A stretch of 5,753 nucleotides of DNA from Coriobacteriia bacterium (GTDB lineage Bacteria > Actinomycetota > Coriobacteriia > Anaerosomatales > SLCP01): positions 1-5,753 of the forward strand of contig SLCP01000066.1 in NCBI GenBank assembly GCA_007125735.1. Reading direction: 5' to 3'. Both the position numbers and the translations under genes were made by a program. Below are positions 5,458 through 5,753 of the stretch, in pieces. The first letter of the stretch is position 1. Each line of letters opens with the position of its first letter. Below the pieces are notes generated by a model. That model was not told the DNA's origin. It saw only the letters and a list, made by a program, of their open reading frames with translations, and made no database searches.

Positions 5458-5753
5458 ATGCCTGAAGCTCTGACCACCATACTCTGGGGTGTCCTGACCT
5501 TTTCCATCCTCGTCGTATTGCACGAGGGTGGACACTTCGTGGCTGCGCGCTCCTTTGGGGTGAAGGTCCACGAGTTCATGGTGTGCCTCCCGGGACCCGC
5601 CATCCGGCTCCACACGAAGTCCGGCACCGCGTTCGGCATCACCGCGGTCCCGCTCGGGGGATACGTGCGCATCGCCGGGATGGAGCCGGGCCCAGAAGAC
5701 CCTCTCCTTGCCCGTGCGCTACAGGCCGCCGCTGTAGAGGGCCGGATAGATGC
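5458..5753 (+). CDS. rseP: Site-2 membrane metalloprotease, RseP/RIP family (N-terminal part, 3' end outside window)
   Basis: The frame opens at ATG 5458 and runs off the window with 98 complete codons. The first transmembrane segment (about residues 5-21) leads straight into HEGGH (22-26), the HExxH zinc site with catalytic Glu23, followed by FVAARSFGVKVHEF and the conserved beta-hairpin motif VPLGGYVRIAGMEPG (64-78). These are the hallmarks of peptidase family M50B, which cuts substrates such as anti-sigma factors or signal-peptide remnants within the membrane. A full protein would be expected to continue with one or two PDZ domains and a C-terminal membrane-embedded zinc ligand (NxxPxxxxDG), not visible here. 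It lies 67 nt after dxr, the usual place for this gene. The actual substrate is unknown. Confidence 0.95.
   Translation, partial: MPEALTTILWGVLTFSILVVLHEGGHFVAARSFGVKVHEFMVCLPGPAIRLHTKSGTAFGITAVPLGGYVRIAGMEPGPEDPLLARALQAAAVEGRID

Noticed and set aside
4209..5672. A 487-codon open frame on the minus strand opposite dxr and the start of rseP
   Set aside because: It lies wholly opposite genes with unmistakable family motifs. Its product is Arg/Asp/Glu/His-rich low-complexity sequence with no recognisable motif. Long antisense open frames are expected in GC-rich coding DNA.
1..5753. Mobile element, CRISPR array, toxin-antitoxin or defence system, tRNA or other accessory feature
   Set aside because: The window is filled by conserved housekeeping genes with gaps of at most 118 nt. 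I saw no direct-repeat array, terminal inverted repeats, tRNA-like fold or integrase-type motif.

Overview
This window is a GC-rich bacterial chromosomal segment. It holds a compact, entirely plus-strand run of housekeeping genes: the 3' end of rpsB (ribosomal protein S2), then tsf (EF-Ts), pyrH (UMP kinase), frr (ribosome recycling factor), uppS (undecaprenyl diphosphate synthase), cdsA (phosphatidate cytidylyltransferase), dxr (DXP reductoisomerase), and the 5' end of a site-2 protease of the RseP type. Family signatures are visible in every protein. I see no tRNA, rRNA, CRISPR array, insertion sequence, phage gene or other accessory element. No gene-free stretch exceeds 118 nt.

Organism: the order with uppS between frr and cdsA is the one familiar from Firmicutes and from early-branching Actinomycetota such as Coriobacteriia. 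In mycobacteria and streptomycetes, uppS normally lies elsewhere. The high GC content, GTG starts, Ala/Pro/Glu-rich S2 tail and wording of the RseP N-terminus fit a Coriobacteriia-like actinomycetote. This placement is inference from memory of the families, not a phylogeny.

Layout: rpsB ends at 262 and is followed after 51 nt by tsf (314-1210), the usual translation pair. A 118-nt gap then holds a perfect 11-bp GC-rich hairpin (1245-1270), probably a terminator for rpsB-tsf. From pyrH (GTG at 1329) onward the genes are almost fused: pyrH/frr overlap as ATGA, frr-uppS are 7 nt apart, uppS-cdsA 1 nt, and cdsA/dxr overlap as GTGA. A 67-nt gap then precedes rseP, which runs off the window.

Function: rpsB, tsf and frr serve the ribosome. 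PyrH makes UDP, the precursor of UTP, CTP and UDP-sugars. Dxr commits carbon to the MEP isoprenoid pathway, UppS polymerises the isoprene units into the lipid carrier for cell-wall precursors, and CdsA uses CTP to make CDP-diacylglycerol for phospholipids. RseP cleaves membrane proteins. The segment therefore groups translation with nucleotide and envelope-lipid supply. I found no convincing undescribed system; the points worth a second look are modest and listed as such.
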